A program made the translations under genes and the position numbers. A stretch of 64,000 nt of DNA, taken from Pisolithus tinctorius (taxonomy: Eukaryota > Basidiomycota > Agaricomycetes > Boletales > Pisolithaceae). The notes beneath the pieces were generated by a model. That model saw nothing but the letters and a program-made list of their open reading frames with translations, searched no databases and was not told the DNA's origin. Location of the stretch: contig JANFAH010000083.1 of NCBI GenBank assembly GCA_024663395.1, forward strand, positions 124,001 to 188,000, given 5' to 3'. Shown here one piece after another: positions 21,178 to 33,296 of this stretch. Numbering within the stretch: the stretch's first letter is position 1; every line of letters starts with the position of its first letter.

Positions 21178-24100
21178 TTAGCCTACCGCCCTCAAGCACC
21201 GATACCACTTATCCCCATGAATCATGTGGCTCATGTCCAACTCTGTACAACAACCATTGGGAATCACAACATTGTTACAACTTGAGTAGAATGGCATGCA
21301 AAATGTTGGAGGTAACCAAAGCAGCAGTCTGCCCTCTGGACCTCTGAACCAGCCATCAGTGTGAAATTTGACTGGTTCAAGCCAGCCATCAACCTCATCT
21401 GGCTGGAAGCCATGAAGAAGTTGTTCACTGTCATGCAGTGCATGTGAAGGAACTGATGAAAAGCAAATGGGGAGTGTGTTAAAGGCTTCTGATTTTGTGA
21501 GTAAGTACAGTGAGAAGACAATGGATGTGAAATGCTCACCATCTGCCATACAGGATGAAACAGACATACCCTTTGGATGACATGCAGACAATGTCATCAT
21601 GTGATGTCTGGCAATCATATCCTCATATACTTGAGTGTCCCATGTCCTCATTGTATTGTCAAATGAGCCTGAGCTAATCCTCTTTCCATCAGGGGAGAAT
21701 GCAACTGTGATAACTGAACCAGTATGCCCCTGAGGAAGGCAGTATATCTGTACACCTCTCTCAGCATCCCACACCCTTACAGTCTTGTCAGATGACCCAG
21801 AGACAATTCTCCTGCCATCAGGTGAGAATGCAACTGACCAGACCCAATCACTATGGCCTAGAAGAGGATTGTAGATCTGCATGCCCCTTTCAGCATCCCA
21901 CACCCTTACAGTTTCATCTTTTGACCCTGACACAATCTTCCTGTTATCAGGGGAGAATGCTGCTGAACAGACCCAACCTGTATGCCCCTGAAGAGGATGG
22001 CCAATCTGTATCCCTCTCCCAGCATCCCACATCCTCACAGTCTTGTCCTCTGATGCTGAGACAATCCTCTTGCAGTCAGGGGAGAATGCAACTGACCGAA
22101 CCCAGTCAGTGTGCCCCTGAAAAGGGCTGCCAATCTGTACACCTCCTTCAACATCCCAAACCCTCACAGTCTTATCAAGTGATCCTGACACAATCATCTT
22201 GCCATCAGGAGAGAATGCCACTGACCAGACCCAATCATCATGCCCATGAAGAGGATGGCCAATCTGCACATTTCTCTCAGCATCCCAAACCCTCACAGTC
22301 TTGTCAAGAGACCCTGAGACAATCCTCCTTCCATCTGGAGAGAATGCTACTGACTGCACCCAATTAGTATGCCCTTGCAGAGGGCTGCCAATCTGTACCC
22401 CTCTTTCAGTATCCCAAACCCTCACAGTCTTGTCAAGTGACCCTGAGACAGTCCTCCTGCAATCAAGGGAGAATGCAACTGATCGAACCCAGTCAATATG
22501 CCCTTGAGAAGGGTTGCTACTCTGCAAAACTCTCCCAGCATCCCAGACCCTCACAGTCCTGTCAGATGACCCTGAGACAATCCTCTTGCCATCAGGGGAG
22601 AATGCTACTGACTGAACCCAATCAGCATGACCATGAAGAGGGCGACCAATCTGCAAACATCTCTCAACATCCCACACCCTCACAACCTTGTCAAATGATC
22701 CTGAGACAATCCTCCTTCCATCTGGAGAGAATGCAATTGATTGGACTGAATTAGTATGCCCCTGAAGAGCACTGCCAACCTGTACACCTCTCTCAGCATC
22801 CCATACCCTCACAGTCTTGTCAAGTGACCCTGAGGCAATCCTTTTTCCATCAGGAGAGAATGCAACTGACTGCACCCAATCAGTGTGCCCCTGAAGAGGG
22901 TTGCCAATCTGCACACCTCTCTCAGTATGCCACACCCTAACAGTCTCATCTTTTGACCCTGAGACAATCTTCTTACCATCAGGAGAGAATGCTACTGACC
23001 AGACCCAATCAGTGTGCCCCTGAAGAGGGCAGCCAATTTGCATGCCTCTCTCAGCCTCCCAGACCCTAATTGTTTCATCTTCTGATCCTGAGACAATCCT
23101 CTTCCCATCACAAGAAAATGCCACTGACCAGACTATACCAGCATGTCCCTCAAGTTGGTTGCCAATCTGTACACCTCTTTCAGCATCCCACACCCTCACA
23201 GTCTTGTCATGTGACCCTGATACAATCCTCTTGCCATCAGGTGAGAATGCAACTGACTGCACCCAATCTGTATGTCCCTCAAGAGGAATCCCAATCTGCA
23301 CACCTCTTTCAACATCCCAAACCCTCACAGACTTGTCAGATGACCCTGACACAATCCTCTTTCCATCAGGGGAGAATGCAACTGAAGTGACTGCCCTGGC
23401 ATGCCCCTCTAAGACTAACTGAGAAGCTGCCCACTCCTTGTGTCCTCCTACAGGCACTCCTACAAGGTGATGGAATTTTGGTATGAGCATTTTTGAGAGT
23501 CTTGTGTTTGAAGGAGTGAATGGCAATGCAGATATGTAAAGATGTGGGGCACTGTGTGAGATTGCACTGCCAAAGTTGTGAACAAACTTGATTCCATCTT
23601 GCACCATTTCTAATGCATCCTCAAACCCTGCTTGGTCCTTCTGACATCATGTTAGGGTATGCTAAATCCAAGTGTAGAGTACTCACCAGGAGCCATGTAG
23701 CAGTGTGGACAAGGAGATCCACAGCTTTTCCTAATACACCAATGATACTCAAAGTCTCCAGCCAGAAAAGAATCTTTTCACTCCCCACAACAGTGCTCAC
23801 CAACTCTGCAAGAACTGAGTGAAAGGCAGTCTTCCGCAGGTGTTGACCCCAAAATTGGCACGAATAGGATAGATGGAGTGGAATGTACTTGGTTATTCTA
23901 TCTTGTAAATCAGGGACTTCGGAGTTGCTCAAGTAGGAGCTTTCTAATCTGCAAATGTTGAATTGCAGCTCCTTACACAGAATCTGCAGCGAGGCGAAGG
24001 CTAGGTCATATGCCCCAGAGATGTTGATGAAGTAGTCCCCACTCCGTGACTGATCCGTCAGGAAGTCGTAAAAAGATGCGTGGAGAGGGCGAACAGGAGA

Positions 24101-25912
24101 GGAATCCGCAATCCCACCCAACACTGGTGCCATGAATTCCAGGATGACAGCAAGATCGTAATGGTCCTTCTTATTGGGAAAGTGTTTGCGCATGAGCTGC
24201 AATGTCGACATAGGCAGGGGTGTTAACGTTGTCAGTATCTGTTGCATCACTGAATGGTACCGATCCAGGGACATGCGGTCTGTCGGTGGTATGGCACTCT
24301 CCAGTATTGTGGTATAGGTTTTGTCCAAAAGGGTCCCTCCCTCTCCAGTTCCCAGAGCAATTACATCGTCGAAGCGTTCCCTTAGAGTTCGACCAGCCCT
24401 TTTCCGTTTGATGAACTCACAAGCCAACCGTGCCCATTCAAACAGGCCGTTTGACCTCTGAGTGATCTGATCTATCTCCTTGGGTCCAATGACGCCGCCG
24501 AGGTGGTGGTGGCGGAGTTCATTAGAAACGAATAGATGAATGTCGTGCTCAGCAGATTCTAGGGGAACGTCATCCAGGGACGTTACTGTCACATGTTGGC
24601 AACTGCTTAAGGCCTCTTCGATATCCGGCAACAGTCTGGAGGTCAAAAGAATGCGGAAATTAGTGGCCAGATGGGCCGCTTCCCATGATGTGAGAAGGGA
24701 GAGGATGTGACTCCTTGATGCGTCCGGCCCGCTTTCGTCCAACGCATCAATTACCACGACTACTTTCCCAACAATTTGCCCATTAACCTTGGACAATGGT
24801 TCCAAGATGAGTCGCTGCCACTGCTGCATTACATCTCGCGTGGTTTTGAGAGAGTGATCCTTTGAAACGACATCAGCCAGCGCCCGCCGAAACGCCGGGT
24901 CGCGGTCTGCCAGATCACGAGCAATGGTCGTCAGAATCTTCTCTTCGCGGTGTTCGGCCAGCCTGTCACGGGCGAAGCAAAAGCAGGAACCGAGTCCGCC
25001 CGCGTCCTTGATCCAGGCGGCAATCGTATGTGCGATGGCCGATTTCCCTCTTCCAGCCTGGCCCTGAAGCCACATGATACGAGGGGTGCCGACACGAGAG
25101 TCGGTGATCCAGTCAATGATGTGCCGTAAAATCTCTGTCCTCGTGCCTTCGAGGCATGTCTTGGTTGTGTCAAGGCCCGCACCACCAGCGTAGGCCATGC
25201 CTTCGAGGTTCAGGTCCTCCAACACGCGGTACACATTGATCTGAATGTCTCTGGACGCACGGTCGCGGTAATGTTGCATTAAATCATTTAGGGTGGTAGT
25301 GTAGTCGTCGACGATGGTCTGCGTTTTGGAACGGATGTTTTTTCCTGTCCTTTTCCCTGGGAATGAATGGCATTAATACTACGTTGAGCCGAGAATGGTT
25401 CCGACAGACTCACAGAAACTCTTCGTTTCTGAATAGTCTTTAATGAAATGCGCAGAGTCGCTTATCACCATCGCAATCTTCGCAAGAGTCTCCTTCATAT
25501 TATCGATATTGTTGATGGTATCTTCTTCGATAAGAAATTCGTAGACACTTTGGATCGTTTTCAGGAGACTGGATACCGCCTTGTCCAGATTCACTTGTTT
25601 CATGAGCAACTACAAACACACCGCATGAGATGACAAATGGATATAAGGCTGGGGACGCACCTGAGAAGCAGCCGTCAAGATGCCCAGCGCGATCTGGGCA
25701 TAAGGGTGGACCTAGGGCATGGACTCCATCATACTGGATTGAACGAACTGAAGAATAGAAATAAATACCGTGGAAAGAGTTGTGACGACTTCACTGAAAA
25801 CTTGGAAAGGTTTTAGATATGAATTGGTGAAGTTTTGAATATCGGTAAATGCAGTGCTGGCTTCGGTGACAACGTTGACAGCACGATTGCCGGGACGTGA
25901 TAAGGGGTCCAT
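21178..25912 (-). CDS. STAND/NLR-like NACHT-WD40 protein
   Basis: Five exons (25769-25912, 25661-25711, 25414-25609, 23687-25356, 21178-23637) join in frame to 1506 aa. Residues 1-150 form a helical N-terminal region (STAFTDIQNFTNSYLKPF, VHPYAQIALGILTAASQ, FIKDYSETKSFW) of the kind placed before NACHT in mushroom NLRs. The NACHT module has Walker A GQAGRGKS (about 229-236) and Walker B VVVIDALDES (about 334), so ATP/GTP binding is expected. Residues about 763-1364 hold 14 WD40 repeats of 43 aa; the tail resembles no known domain. Such proteins (for example Podospora HET-E) act in non-self recognition through ligand-induced oligomerisation. The role here is inference. A further 5' exon may start at 26384. 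The WD exon is CpG-depleted and the NACHT exon is not. Confidence 0.88.
21606..23412 (-). repeat. Array of 14 WD40-coding repeats (129-bp units)
   Basis: Fourteen in-frame 129-nt units, each coding LxGHxxWVxSVAFSPDGKRIVSGSxDKTVRVWDAERGVQIGxP with small changes. Fourteen units fit two seven-bladed propellers. Units stay close in protein and DNA sequence, as expected if recombination or gene conversion homogenises them. Nearly all Arg codons are AGA or AGG, in line with CpG loss. Confidence 0.9.
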
Positions 25913-25994
25913 ATTGTTAAGTACCCGTCCAGCGTCATCGAAGCCCGAGGTAGGTCCTAGTTCTGCCTCGCCGGACCCTATTTTATTCTGTCCA

Positions 25995-26384
25995 TCAGGA
26001 CTTGCTTAGACACACTTTCGCCAGACAAAGCAGGTCACATACATCTTTAGATGGAAGTGCCTGGGGTTGTCCCTGGTGCTCCAGTGGTCTGCCACCTGCA
26101 CTTTTGCCAGCTACCTCAGGCGCGACGGAATTTGGCCGACCATGATTCGGCTGATCTCGGAGGAAGCGTCTCCTCTCGCCAAGCGTCATACGAGGAGCGG
26201 ATGTTTCAGCTGTGGATGAAGTATCTGCAGTGGGCGCCTGCAATGGTTCCTGGAGCCGATGTCTCGCTGTCAATAAACACCACTTGTCGAAAGGAATGAA
26301 TTGGCATACTGAGGAAAGCTTAGAAGTGGGACGTGACTTCTCAAATTCGGAGAGATGACGTTTCTTAGGATGCTGGCGAGCCAT
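25995..26384 (-). CDS. Possible 5' exon of the NACHT-WD40 gene
   Basis: An open frame starts at ATG 26384 (MARQHPKKRHLSEFEKSRPTSK) and is basic and Ser/Thr-rich, as are the N-termini of many mushroom NLRs. Using a donor near 26041 (T|GTGACC) and the acceptor AAAATAG near 25980, it could be spliced in phase to the exon holding ATG 25912, where upstream residues (SGEAELGPTSGFDDAGRV) remain open. The donor is weak, so the true start of the protein is unresolved between 26384 and 25912. Confidence 0.4.
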   Translation of the reverse strand: MARQHPKKRHLSEFEKSRPTSKLSSVCQFIPFDKWCLLTARHRLQEPLQAPTADTSSTAETSAPRMTLGERRRFLRDQPNHGRPNSVAPEVAGKSAGGRPLEHQGQPQALPSKDVCDLLCLAKVCLSKS

Positions 26385-26635
26385 TCAGAAACGAGGATTC
26401 CGTCGAAGTGGACGATATAGTGCGGTTCGACGATAAAGAGGAGCTATCATGGGCGCCTGCCAGGGACATGCTATCGCCTAGTTGGTTGCCCTCAGTTTGG
26501 TTAGGCCTTGTGTACACATTACGAGAACGAGGCCCATACATTAGCGATATGTAAGTACGTACATCGTAGTTGACGGTGTTGCCTTGTTTGTCTCAACACC
26601 GAGTCAGCCTCCTCCATACATACCACATCGACAAT

Positions 26636-27817
26636 ATGGAGTTGGGTGCCAACTTCGCAGCAAGGCTGGAGCCATTCTTGCTTATGTCCAAATCGGCCAA
26701 AGGTGCTGCAGCTGCAAAGCTCATCCAAGACGCCACCGCTGCCCCCGGCATATTCGTCTTCGCCGAACTCTTAGACATGCCAAACATCCAGGAGGTAAGT
26801 CATTATTCTTTCCATCTTGCAAACCACATGTGGGTCCTTAACGTGGCGTCATTAGTTGTCCATGAGCGAACAATACGCGCCCTATATTTCACTGCTGCAA
26901 CTCTTCTCTTATCGCACGTATAGGTATTACTTGGGTAAGATGATAGACATTCTTTGTCGGTATGCCCATCAGACTGATGAGGTTCTACTGCAGAGAACAA
27001 AAACGCCTTCCCACCACTAAACGCTGCACAAATCACCAAATTGAAATACCTCTCGATAGTATCCCTAGCGACCGAACGCCGGGTTCGTGCATTCACATCA
27101 CATCTTTTCTTTGGAGCGCACATGTATTCATGGTTGCAGATACTCCCGTACTCGTTGCTTCTCGAAGAATTGCAAATGCCTACGATCCGCGAGCTCGAAG
27201 ATCTGATCATCGACGCAATCTACTTAGACATCCTCCGTGGCAAGTTCGATCAGAAGGAACAACAACTCGAGATCGAGTATACGATGGGCCGAGACCTAGA
27301 ACCTGGACAACTTGAAAAGGTCCTCGCAGCTCTTCAGAATTGGTATGTTTTTGCACTATTTGTCTCTTTTCAAGTCCCGTTCCCCTTCCAATGGTTGGTG
27401 ACAACGGTTTGATGGAATGCGCTCAATAGGGCGAGTACGACAGCATGTGTACTCGAAGCTTTGGATAAGAAGCTTGTCGAAATCGCCGAGCATGATAAAT
27501 CTGTACGGAGCGAAATCGAGCTACACGAAGAACTTTGCGTGGCTAATCTGAAAGAAGTCCAAGAACGCCTAAAGGAATCCAAACAATCGAATCGTAAAGC
27601 CGGATCGTATCCCACTGGTGGAAGTGGCGCGGGAGATAGCATGGACATCGACGATCCACCAGCGGAAGGTAACGTGAAGATAAGGAATAGAGGGTGAGTG
27701 TGGAAGTTAAGTGACTTTTTTCACGTTCATTATTGCTGACACAGACTATTTGTAAGCCGTGGACCATCGGAGGCGGCGGCGGCGGCTAAACAACAGAGAA
27801 AGCGTAACAGGTTCTGA
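26636..27817 (+). CDS. CSN7: COP9 signalosome subunit 7 (PCI domain)
   Basis: Six exons (26636-26794, 26856-26934, 26994-27082, 27140-27342, 27430-27693, 27745-27817) join in frame to 288 aa. CSN7 is a scaffold subunit of the COP9 signalosome, which removes Nedd8 from cullins and so regulates SCF-type ubiquitin ligases; in fungi it also controls development. The start GANFAARLEPFLLMSK, the segment LLDMPNIQELSMSEQYAPY, the helices NAAQITKLKYLSIVSLA and the winged-helix part ELEDLIIDAIYLDILRGKFDQ with GRDLEPGQLEKVLAALQNW match the CSN7 PCI domain. The tail is charged, with a coiled coil and a basic end (KQQRKRNRF). It is divergent from the NLR gene, with about 250-720 nt between starts. Confidence 0.93.
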
Positions 27818-27963
27818 CGTGAGGTTACACGTTGGGACCGTATGGAGTAACGTGTATTCCAATGCGACGCCTCGGATTGTATCACTAGCATCGCGCATCG
27901 ACTGTAGAATGTGACAACGGAAGAACGACGCGCGTCGTAATCATCTTGCTGTCTGCATGGCAT

Positions 27964-28167
27964 CTACTGCAGCCGGTGAGTAAAAATGTCTGACCATCCA
28001 ATTACAGGGATCCACAGCAAAGCGATAAGTACAAAATTCAAGCGAGTGATAAGGTATATGTAGAGGCAGAGAGACACTGCAAGTCCCGCCGCGAGACCAA
28101 TGATAAAGGTGCACAAGCGATGCAGCACACCAAAACATATGGGAGGTAAAGACATAGGGGTTGGCAT
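27964..28167 (-). CDS. Small hydrophobic ORF, possible membrane peptide
   Basis: A 67-codon frame starting MPTPMSLPPICFG contains two hydrophobic stretches (TFIIGLAAGLAVSLCLYIYL and NFVLIALLWIPVIGW) that could each cross a membrane. It lies convergent to CSN7 in a short intergenic space. No homology is recognised. Codon composition is normal for the region. It may be part of a spliced gene or chance. Confidence 0.25.
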   Translation of the reverse strand: MPTPMSLPPICFGVLHRLCTFIIGLAAGLAVSLCLYIYLITRLNFVLIALLWIPVIGWSDIFTHRLQ

Positions 28168-28361
28168 CTACATATGGAGGGATATTATGTACGTGTGTGG
28201 TACCAAGATTTTAACATAAGTTATATGGTGCAATAGTGGGGCGAAGTGGATATGATAATAGCGGGTTCAGATGAGGCGCAAAAAATCCGTGTTGAAGGGG
28301 GAATGGCGAGAGTAGCTTGAAAGAATACCAAAAATGAGCATGCAGGGGACATAAAAAAGCA

Positions 28362-31300
28362 TTACTGTGCTACGAACCAACTTGACCGCGCACTGTAGTA
28401 GATTGTAGTCTCGGTCGTTGTGGATGCGACCGTCGCTGTACTGTCCGTGCTCAGGTGTCGCGCGGTAGGTTGTTGTGGCTCGCAGTGGTAATTGTTCCCT
28501 CGTCTCCTCGTCATGGAGTCGAAATTGTTTGAAGATAATCCGACTTCGTCCTCCATCTCTTCTACGGATTCAGGGATTGCATCTCCGAACCATCCCAACG
28601 CGTTCCACCCCGAACCACGCTTGCCTCTCCCGCTATCAATGTCCAGTCCACCATCGCTGTCGTGCATTGTCCTTGCACGGATTCCGTGTTCCAGTTCTGT
28701 CCCTTGACCATGGACATGCACATAGGGACCCGGGAGAAGCAGAGGTGACGAGGGAGTTGGCGACGGGCTCGGTGTAGGTAACTGTTCCCGTATATCAATG
28801 CACTTGTCCGATAGATATGCGCCTTCTTCACGCTCGACGCAGGGCTCAAGCCCATGTGAGGCTTCGTTCGGGTGTTCGTCATCAGGCTTTTGTTCGAGAC
28901 CCGGATCACTTTTAGAGTCAACCTCAGAATCAACTAGGTTGACTCCGTCCTCTGCGTCGTCCTCTGGAACGCCGCTAACCCCACGACCACTCCTAATACC
29001 AGGCAGCACTATAGCCACCTCGATTCGCGCCCTCAAAGGCATACAAAGCGTCCAATCCTCCTTCTCCTCTTCTTCCACCTCACTCTCCTCGCTTCCTTGG
29101 CCTTCTGCAGCATTGACAGCACCTTTGACTAACGGTGAGATCCTGTTTCCTGGAACATCGGTCGATAATGGGAGCGAAAGCGTCCAGTCCATGCTTGGCT
29201 CCCTCTGAGTATTCGTATTCTCCTGCGCGGCATCCCCATTCATTGCGGGCCTCGACCGGGTTCGCGAACGCATGCGGGAGAGAATGGGAGCCGAGTGTCG
29301 ACGCTCGCGTAGAACAAGAATTTGTGGAGCCGCTGGATCGGATGGCGCACTCATTGGCGCAGATGTCGATGTCGTGGTGGGTGGAACTAGCGTCGGCGTT
29401 GGGTCGGAAGTACGTTTTGCTCGTCCCGCTAGTTTAAATAACCTTAGCGTTCCGTGCGTGATGTGGGAACCACAACTATACCTTCTTTGTTCTTGTCTCT
29501 GTCTCGCTCCTTATCCTTGTCCCTTCCGATTCCGAGAGAAATATTCTTCAATCCCAGAGCAGACCTTCTTCTACCCTTCTTTACTGCATTCGCATCCTTT
29601 TCCTTCACCTCCTTCTCTCCACCAATCACTGCACCTATTCCAACGCCCACACAACCATAGCCATGCTTCCCGTCCGTCTCCGCTTGATCTTGGCCATCCC
29701 CACTCTCAGCGCGTATTTGCACCCTCTTCTGCATCCCGACACCTGTCGTAGTATTGCGACTGGTGCAAGAACTGCCTGAGCCAAACGGAAATGCAAACTT
29801 GCTCCTCGATCCCAACAGTAGGATACTTTTCGTTCTCCTCACATTTCCCTGTGCAGAATCGCCATCTACAGTAGTATTTCCAACAGCAGCAGCAACGGAT
29901 GCTGCCTCGAGAATTCCAACGCCAAGACTAGTTGGTCGTCTCAGCGAGCGAGGAGGCGCCAACCCAGGGGTATCCGTCGTCGACTGCGACGGCATGCAGG
30001 GACCTATCTTGGATGACGATCCAGGTGCACTGGCCCGTTTAATAGCCCTAGTTGGGGTTGCAGGTGGGCTCGGAAGTAATCCAGGCCCTGAGTTTGATGG
30101 TGCAAAACCGTCTGGGTCATACACTGCCCCTCCACACATCCTTGAAGGAAGACGAAGTGCGCCGGGAGGCGACTGGGTCTGGAACTGTGTTTGCTTCGAG
30201 GGCGACCTAGAGGGTGATTGCGCCCGTCCCTGTGTTTGTTGCACCTGTATTTTTGAACACGTATCAGTGAACGTCCGAGTCGAAAGGAAAGACGAAAGTA
30301 TACCTGTCCTTGGGGTTGAAGTTTGTTAGTAACAGCAGTACTACTCGAGCCCGAGTTCGGTAAAGGGAGTTGCATGGCCAATATCGATTGTTTCGATTTA
30401 AGCGCTGGCGGGAGCGGCGGGACAGGAGGGAATAAGGAAAGCTGGGAAGACATAGGTGAGGATGCCGAAACTGGGACCGAGACTTCAGGACTCGATAGGA
30501 ATACTTGCGGTACTGGCGACTTTAAGGTCTCTACAGCTGGTACGGCAGGTAGTGGCCCACTTGGCGGCGGGCCGGGAAGTAATGGGGGTGGTGACCTTGT
30601 GCCTCTTGATGTTGACCTCGCGCGACCTCCGCCAGAATAAGCGGAATTCAGTGAACCTTGGGAGGAGGGCGGCCTCGATAATGATGGCGACATCCTAGTT
30701 GTAACTCCACGAAATATAACTGGAGTGGTATCAGAAGGTGGAGTCGTCAATACGATTGGGACAGGATTTTGCATCGGAGTCATTGGTATGGGTTGTGCAA
30801 TCGGTGTGCAAGACGATACGCTCGTTGCGTCGGTCTCTTGATCAGGTATCTCGTTTAACTGCACACCGTGAGGAGGCAATATCAACGACAGTGCCTGAAG
30901 GCGCCTGCGCTGTGTCAGAGTGAGGGGATCACCAACGTTTGGGGAAGCGGGAGCGATAACACCACTGCTGAACGTGGAAGCACGGGGAGTAGGGTCGTCC
31001 TCGGATTCACTTTCGCTCCGAGTAGAAGGTGAAGGCACGTCGGTGCCGTTGCGGACATAGTCTTCACTTGATATCGCGATGCCAATTTCCACTACTTCGG
31101 TACCTGATGAACTGATACTGGCGGAAGATGATTTATTGTCATAGAGTGATTGTAAAGCTGAGGCGGTGACATAATCCGTAGTACGCGCTGGCGAGTTTGG
31201 TCTAGCGAAGGTGATGGGAGATGAAGTGGATTCCCTAAGTGAGCGGTGGCTGTCGTCAAAAGAGTCGTCTCGAGGTGTGGGCGAAAAACGCAGTTCATTA

Positions 31301-31821
31301 GCAGGGATGAGAGACCCCAAACTAGATGTTGAGCCTGCCACGAGGGAACTCGAAGAGGCTGCGAAGTGGGATTCCCTGTAGACCTCCAATGTATCAACAG
31401 GGTCCGGAGGTTTTTGTTCGTTAGACATGTCCTGGAGGGGAAAACGTATGAGAGCCAAACAGAATAATCACAGCTATCTTCTTACAGGGCCGTTCGGTTC
31501 GTAATGAAAAGAGCGCTTGCTAGGAGAGCCACGAGAGAAGGGCCAGGGAAAACCTATTCTGCGCGGAGTGGCTGGCGTGTCTTCTGTGTTCTTCTCGGGG
31601 GAAGAACGGTCTCCCGCGGAGGTAGAGACAGGTGATGGACGCAAGAAGACACGCTGGAAGGGTGAAGACTTTCGTTTTTCCGAGCTCTCTTTTCCAAGTT
31701 TTTCCAAGTTATACGGAGACGAGTAAGGTGACATGTCGAGAGACTCGCTGATGAGATGGCTGAACTCCTTGATAGAGAGAGTAGATCTGCGAGGAGGTGT
31801 GCAAGCAGTGGTGCTAGTCAT
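28362..31821 (-). CDS. 1097-aa Ser/Pro-rich disordered protein, unknown
   Basis: Four exons (31486-31821, 30304-31431, 29482-30244, 28362-29428) join in frame across 51-60 nt introns. The protein starts MTSTTACTPPRRSTLSIKEF and is dominated by Ser, Pro, Thr and Gly with many SPxR and RS motifs that would suit proline-directed or basophilic kinases. A short positive patch (about 29500-29600, KDKERDRDKNKE) and acidic segments (EESEVEEEEKED) occur towards the end. No folded domain is recognised. The N-terminal segment KEFSHLISESLDMSPYSSPYN and the FPWPFSRGSP motif look conserved-like and would be the best search seeds. The third intron avoids an in-frame TAA, which supports the model. Convergent with CSN7. 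Confidence 0.7.
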
Positions 31822-32589
31822 GACTACAAAAAACGATCAGTGTAAACGAGAGACGATAAAAAAAATAAAGGAGTGAAGGACTGAAAGTTTTGTGAGGGCT
31901 CGTCACCTCTCAGAGGAAAAAAGAGACACTGACCCCACCCTGGCAGGCTCTCCGCGAAATCAAAACTTTGCGAGAAAAGGCGCCATTCCATTTACAGAAT
32001 ACAACTACCAAATTTGGTTAAGAATGCTGCATCACCCTGATAGGCTCTTTCCGGCATTTACCGTAAGAACTTACGTGACATGCCCAGAGCGTCGATATGT
32101 CCGAGTCTCGACGGGACTCTAAGCCTCCACCCGACACTGGACAACCTCTTGGACATTCCCTACCAAGAGTCACCTGCGACTTTCCTGTCGGTCGTTGTGA
32201 TTTCAGTAAACTACCGTTCAATGCTTGGTTCAATGTGGATTACACTTCGTTATAGACAAGCTGGTATCCAGACTAGGTTCAAGTACGTACATATTTTTGG
32301 ACATACATATGTACATATACGTTCGCAGCGGCGATACCACCAGAGTGTAAACTTGCAGACTTTGCCTAAACAACCTAATGACGCCCCCGACCAATCCTTA
32401 ATTTACCTCGGTGCGCAACTTCACCACGGTTGAGATCACTGAATATTGCAGCCTAATCCAGCAGCAAGTATGGCGCCAACAGGAATTTGGGGGACTGCAA
32501 CAGAAGTGGTTGGCTGGTTCGCCAAAGGTGGGACCACTAGCCAATGGCTAGAGGTGGATCTGGTGTTGAACATCTGCACCTTGCATAGA
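31822..32589. other. Spacer upstream of the disordered-protein gene
   Basis: About 770 nt. It should include the promoter of the gene on its left. Short frames only. CpG is normal to about 32580 and then drops into the third repeat block. Confidence 0.45.
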
Positions 32590-33273
32590 CGAAATTTTCA
32601 TGGATCGAGTGATGTGGCCTCACCCTTTTGACGAAATAGAGGAAGTGAAGGATTTGCTTTATGATGGGCATTCCAGTGTTTGTGGAGTAAATCTGTGCTC
32701 GCCATATTGCTCTGGGTAGCATAGTCACATTGGTTGCAAGCATAACCATCATGAGGTTCCAAAATGTGTGAGGATAGCTCCAAATTGGTCCTTTCAAATA
32801 CAGTCATCTCATAGCTCAGCTTCAGTTGCTACAACATTTGGATATTTTGAAAGTATATGGTGAAGGAAAGCCTTCTGATGAAGCTGATATTTTCCATTCA
32901 GCTTCCTACAGAATGGGAGGTGGTGTGAAGCACCTGATGTGCCATAGCTGTGAGTGAAAATCTTGGAAAGGATGATGGCTTTGTTGCAAAGTGCTCCATC
33001 CTGCTGGTTTCTACAAATAATAACATCATAGTCACTCAAGTATGCATACCCAATTGTTGCTAGGTCAGTGTCAAGTATGAGGTCATTGGATGCAGGGACT
33101 GCATTGGCATCCTGTTCCACTGCAGGTCTCTGAATTGAAAGGCAACATGACTCAGTTAGCATACTACTATGAGAGTTTTTTGGAACCATCACTCACTTTC
33201 CACTATGTCCAGTGAAGCTCCTGGTTCTCCCAGGGACTCTCATGAGATCTACTCCAAAGGCAAGTTTCAAGTA

Positions 33274-33296
33274 CAGTACACTTTCTCATAATGTAT
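33274..33296 (+). repeat. Left terminal inverted repeat of the pogo-like element
   Basis: Twenty-three bases starting CAGTACACTT; the exact reverse complement is at 35745-35767. The target-site TA is at 33272-33273. Confidence 0.95.

Noticed and set aside
21792..22754. Long plus-strand open frames rich in Gln, Ser and Cys
   Set aside because: They are the antisense of the WD40 array; their repeat pattern is just the 129-bp period read on the other strand.
21606..23412. CRISPR-like regular repeats
   Set aside because: Units are 129 bp, contiguous and coding for WD40 blades; there are no spacers, and the genome is eukaryotic.
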